A stretch of DNA of 7,663 nt. It comes from JADFSZ01 sp022560555 [NCBI: PVC group bacterium]. GTDB lineage: Bacteria; GCA-001730085; JADFSZ01. The DNA is taken from positions 1 through 7,663 of the forward strand of contig JADFSZ010000084.1 in the NCBI GenBank assembly GCA_022560555.1. The letters run 5' to 3'. The notes under the pieces were generated by a model. The model was not told the origin of the DNA. It saw nothing but the letters and a program-made list of their open reading frames with translations, and did no database searches. Numbering within the stretch: the stretch's first letter is position 1; each line of letters begins with the position of its first letter. A program made the position numbers and the translations under genes. Below are positions 5,521 to 7,663 of the stretch, piece after piece.

Positions 5521-7183
5521 AGCTGATTTCCTCAATAGTTTTAAATTGTTTCTGAAAATCAAAGTCGCTTGTTAGCTGCATCATCTTGAATTGGCCGTCC
5601 GGAGTACCCGAAGCAACTTTGTTTTTGCGGTACTTTTCCATTTCGCCCTGGGCGAGGATTTTTAAGACAGGAGCTCCGAGTCTTAATGATTTTCGCTTGC
5701 TCTCGTACTCGATATTTTGAATACTCAGTCTTTCATCGATAGACTTTATGATGTTCATCTTTGCTTCCCGGCTGGTAGAGTCAGGTAAAGATTCGATCAA
5801 AAAACTGTATCGTGGAGGGTCGCTTGGATCAGCTACGGCCGAAACAAAAGTAAAATCAATATCCATATCCTGCATAGTTTCGCGAACGCTTTCAATGACC
5901 TGGTTTTCATAAAGCTTCTCTCCTGTAAGAGAGCTTACCCCTTTTCCTTTTTGAATGAATGATATTAACGGCGCGTCATAAAAAAATCCATCCACTCGTA
6001 TGATATCATTCATTTCGTAGCGGTAAAGCCCGGCGGAGGTGGTCATAAAAACGAAGTATTGCTCATCTTTTTCAAGTTCATGTGCTCGATAAACAGTCGG
6101 GTCGTCTTTTTCGATATCATCCAAGCGAATAAATTCGTAAAAATTTGTTTGAATCGTCAGCACTCCGGAAGAGGAATTGTCCTCTAACGGTAATGATCCG
6201 CGAAGCTCGCTCGCAAGATATCCCCAGTCCCGAATAGGAGTTGATTCGGGAAAATAGGCTCGCAGACCTTTTAAAAATATTTTGACGCTTCCTCCTGTCC
6301 AGCAGCCGATCAAGGCCATGTTGGGCCAGACGTCCTTTGGCAGTAAACTGTTATTTTGTTCGGAGAAATTTTGCAGCTCGGACGCTCGCTTAGGATTAGG
6401 TGTTAATCCGCGTGCGATGATCTTTCTTATCGCGTCATCAATAATAAGATCTTTTTTGAGAGTTCCATCTTGGATATCACGGATAATATCTTTTTTAAAA
6501 ATATCCATTTTTCTTGCCAAAAGGAGGATCGTACTTGGATTGCATGATCCGAGGAAAGTGACATCATGTTCTACGGACAATCTCAATAGAGTGTAATACT
6601 TTGAATCATAGTCTTTAATCAGAAAAACTTCATAGGGAGCCACATAGAGTTTCCGCATTGCATTCGGGATGTTTCGATAAGCGTGTCCGGACTCGGCTCC
6701 GCACGGTATGCCGCCTTTAGTGTAGCTTTCGATTTCCGGGCTAACAAGTGTAAAAAACTTTCCTTCGAACATTCGGGGATGATCTTTGGACGCTTTGTAC
6801 AGCCAGAGCCGCATAACGGCTGCTTTGTCATTGCGTGAAGTTTTGTTCATCGGAATGTATTTTGGGGTTCCTGTCGTGCCGCTTGTTGTTGCGAAGAGTA
6901 CGGGGTCTTCACATGTGAGAATGTTTTTGGCCCCGAGGGTTAATTGATTAATGTATTTGGAAATGTCATCATAGCTCTGACGGGGGACATGCGCCTGGAA
7001 ATCGGAAACTGAATGGATCGTCTCAAAGTCATGCTCATTGCCGAACGCACATGTCTGATTATCGCGGATTATCTTTAAAAGAACGTTTTTTTGCGTCTCT
7101 TCAACCGCGCGAGAGGCTGCTTCGAATTCAGACATCCCCTTTTTGCCAAGGATGTCTAAAACGTATTTGGCTATGGTAGGCAT
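5498..7183 (-). CDS. GH3-family acyl-acid amido synthetase (adenylate-forming enzyme)
   Basis: The 561-residue protein belongs to the GH3 branch of the ANL adenylating enzymes, best known from plant enzymes that activate jasmonate or auxin as an acyl-AMP and join it to an amino acid; bacterial members are mostly uncharacterised. The three GH3 nucleotide-binding motifs are present: the P-loop TTSGTTGTPK at 99-108, YLASE at 322-326 (YxxSE) and LYRYEMNDIIRV at 386-397 (YRxGD equivalent, here with Asn before Asp). The C-terminal lobe ends with a GQFK segment at 530-533, close to the conserved C-terminal lysine region of the family. Length is normal and the frame intact. The N-terminus (MPTIAKYVLD) fits, but no clear Shine-Dalgarno precedes ATG 7183. 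It is the first gene of the four-gene operon. The acyl and amine substrates cannot be read from sequence; the adjacent patatin and aminotransferase make a fatty acid and an amine attractive guesses. Confidence 0.9.
   Translation of the reverse strand: MPTIAKYVLDILGKKGMSEFEAASRAVEETQKNVLLKIIRDNQTCAFGNEHDFETIHSVSDFQAHVPRQSYDDISKYINQLTLGAKNILTCEDPVLFATTSGTTGTPKYIPMNKTSRNDKAAVMRLWLYKASKDHPRMFEGKFFTLVSPEIESYTKGGIPCGAESGHAYRNIPNAMRKLYVAPYEVFLIKDYDSKYYTLLRLSVEHDVTFLGSCNPSTILLLARKMDIFKKDIIRDIQDGTLKKDLIIDDAIRKIIARGLTPNPKRASELQNFSEQNNSLLPKDVWPNMALIGCWTGGSVKIFLKGLRAYFPESTPIRDWGYLASELRGSLPLEDNSSSGVLTIQTNFYEFIRLDDIEKDDPTVYRAHELEKDEQYFVFMTTSAGLYRYEMNDIIRVDGFFYDAPLISFIQKGKGVSSLTGEKLYENQVIESVRETMQDMDIDFTFVSAVADPSDPPRYSFLIESLPDSTSREAKMNIIKSIDERLSIQNIEYESKRKSLRLGAPVLKILAQGEMEKYRKNKVASGTPDGQFKMMQLTSDFDFQKQFKTIEEISCDSVEGK
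5530..5533 (-). promoter_or_regulatory. Ribosome binding site deciding the Minf_1886-family start
   Basis: On the minus strand, GAGG (plus-strand CCTC 5530-5533) precedes GTG 5520 by 9 nt within the GH3 coding tail. The alternative TTG at 5562 has no comparable element, so this site supports the shorter 130-residue protein. Confidence 0.5.
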
Positions 7184-7341
7184 TTTAAAGTTCGGAAATC
7201 AAAAGCACAAATCCAAATCAGCACTTTCAATTTATGAGTGTTATATTCGATAGTCTATATGCTGTTGTAAGGCTATTAAAATGAGGATTTTAACAGAAAA
7301 GAAGGGGAAGTCAATCGCTAGTGCATATCGATAGAATTGGA
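7184..7341. other. Divergent intergenic region between the GH3 operon and tRNA-Leu
   Basis: This AT-rich stretch has no supportable gene. It must hold the promoter of the minus-strand operon. Candidates read on the minus strand are TTACAA (plus 7265-7270) with TATAAC (plus 7240-7245) at a long 19-bp spacing, and TTGAAA (plus 7225-7230) with only a poor -10. Neither is convincing. It also contains the palindrome at 7276-7293, listed separately. Confidence 0.3.
7276..7293. repeat. Perfect 7-bp palindrome in the divergent promoter region
   Basis: TTAAAAT (7276-7282) and ATTTTAA (7287-7293) are exact reverse complements around GAGG. The site lies just upstream of both divergent transcription units. 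It could be an operator for a dimeric regulator of the GH3 operon, but an AT-rich palindrome of this size can arise by chance. Confidence 0.35.
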
Positions 7342-7370
7342 TTGACAGGTTATAGGTCGGCATATATAAT
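7342..7370 (+). promoter_or_regulatory. Consensus sigma-70 promoter for tRNA-Leu
   Basis: TTGACA at 7342-7347 and TATAAT at 7365-7370 both match the consensus exactly, with the optimal 17-bp spacer. Transcription would start near 7377, about 30 nt before the tRNA-Leu 5' end, leaving a short AT-rich leader for RNase P to remove. The strength suits a stable-RNA gene, and the transcript may extend through tRNA-Gly. Confidence 0.85.
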
Positions 7371-7407
7371 TCTATTTCTTTTATATATAACGATTTACGC
7401 TGTATAG

Positions 7408-7489
7408 GCGAGAGTGGCGGAATTGGCAGACGCGCTAGATTTAGGATCTAGTGTCCTCGGACGTGGGGGTTCAAGTCCCTTCTCTCGCA
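7408..7489 (+). tRNA. tRNA-Leu (anticodon UAG)
   Basis: A complete class-II tRNA folds cleanly. The acceptor GCGAGAG (7408-7414) pairs with CTCTCGC (7482-7488), with discriminator A at 7489. The D stem is GCG/CGC (7417-7419/7431-7433) with GG in its loop. The anticodon stem CTAGA/TCTAG (7435-7439/7447-7451) encloses loop TTTAGGA with anticodon TAG at 7442-7444, reading CUA. A long variable arm lies at 7452-7464. The T stem GGGGG/CCCTT (two G-U pairs) encloses TTCAAGT. The CCA end is not encoded. The long variable arm and discriminator A both fit leucine. Confidence 0.97.
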
Positions 7490-7495
7490 TCTAAA

Positions 7496-7598
7496 AACGG
7501 TACATTATAAATGGTATTAGTAAATGGCCTAAAGTCTTTAGAACACCCTTTCTTTTATCTTGGCTATTTACGATTTACTATTTACGAATAACGGTTCC
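7496..7598. repeat. Imperfect inverted repeat filling the tRNA-Leu/tRNA-Gly spacer
   Basis: The left arm (about 7496-7529, ending GTAAATGGCC) is an imperfect reverse complement of the right arm (about 7562-7598, beginning GGCTATTTAC). Both arms hold iterated ATTTAC/GTAAAT units, and CTATTTACGA is exactly repeated at 7564-7573 and 7578-7587 (14-bp period). A 32-nt centre separates the arms and overlaps the small palindrome CTAAAG-T-CTTTAG at 7529-7541. This resembles a small palindromic repeat or MITE-like element. Arm identity is partial, so exact ends are uncertain. Confidence 0.5.
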
Positions 7599-7603
7599 TT
7601 AAA

Positions 7604-7663
7604 GCGGGAGTAGCTCAGTGGTAGAGCTTCACGTTGCCAACGTGAAGGTCGAGGGTTCGAACC
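7604..7663 (+). tRNA. tRNA-Gly (anticodon GCC), 3' end cut by window
   Basis: The 5' acceptor strand GCGGGAG begins at 7604. TAGCTCAGTGGTAGAGC forms the D arm. The anticodon stem TCACG/CGTGA encloses TTGCCAA with anticodon GCC at 7636-7638, reading GGC. The T arm begins at GAGGGTTCGA and the window ends within it, so the 3' acceptor strand and any CCA are not visible. It has the same orientation as tRNA-Leu and probably shares its transcript, as no separate promoter of similar quality is seen in the spacer. Confidence 0.95.

Noticed and set aside
7529-7541. CTAAAG-T-CTTTAG as a tRNA-Leu terminator
   Set aside because: The stem is short and AT-rich and not followed by a T-run; tRNA-Gly downstream in the same direction suggests read-through.
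1-7663. CRISPR array, phage genes, insertion sequence or toxin-antitoxin pair
   Set aside because: No regularly spaced direct repeats with unique spacers, no transposase, integrase or structural phage motifs, and no toxin-antitoxin-like gene pair were found in any reading frame.

Overview
The window looks like chromosomal DNA from an uncultured or poorly characterised bacterium, most likely of the PVC superphylum or the neighbouring candidate phylum Omnitrophota. The main pointer is the small gene at 5128-5520, which I recognise from memory as the Minf_1886 / TIGR04138 family, a family largely confined to Verrucomicrobia, Planctomycetes and relatives. The mix of GC-poor genes with short dispersed repeats, and tRNA genes without an encoded CCA, fits but does not prove this. 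No phage, CRISPR, integrase or transposase gene is visible.

Layout. Positions 1-200 hold two diverged copies of a short repeat unit, one containing a perfect 10-bp hairpin. From 233 to 715 (+) lies a GC-rich, C-biased gene for a zinc-ribbon protein with two membrane segments. Its stop codon sits inside a period-9 CTCTGTG repeat (about 706-732). Just after the repeat the composition changes to AT-rich and thiL (thiamine-monophosphate kinase) runs from 751 to 1680 (+). It meets, with a 6-nt gap, the end of a tightly packed minus-strand operon that reads from 7183 down to 1687: a GH3-family acyl-acid amido synthetase, the Minf_1886-type protein, a 684-residue protein with cyclic-nucleotide-binding-like, MinD/CpaE-like and patatin domains, and a class-III PLP aminotransferase. 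The junctions are a 23-nt overlap, a 1-nt gap and a 1-nt overlap (TAATG), so the four genes are probably co-transcribed and translationally coupled.

Upstream of the operon, a divergent intergenic region carries a textbook sigma-70 promoter (TTGACA, 17 bp, TATAAT) firing toward tRNA-Leu(UAG). A 114-nt spacer containing an imperfect inverted repeat follows, then tRNA-Gly(GCC), which is cut by the window end.

How the genes may work together (inference). Patatins hydrolyse acyl esters of lipids, GH3 enzymes adenylate a carboxylic acid and usually join it to an amine or amino acid, and class-III aminotransferases make or consume primary amines or omega-amino acids. A pathway that releases an acyl chain, activates it and joins it to an amine made by the aminotransferase would use all three. 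The patatin protein's two N-terminal domains look degenerate (no phosphate-binding Arg, no Walker-A Lys), so they may be regulatory or structural. This cluster is the strongest candidate here for an undescribed system.
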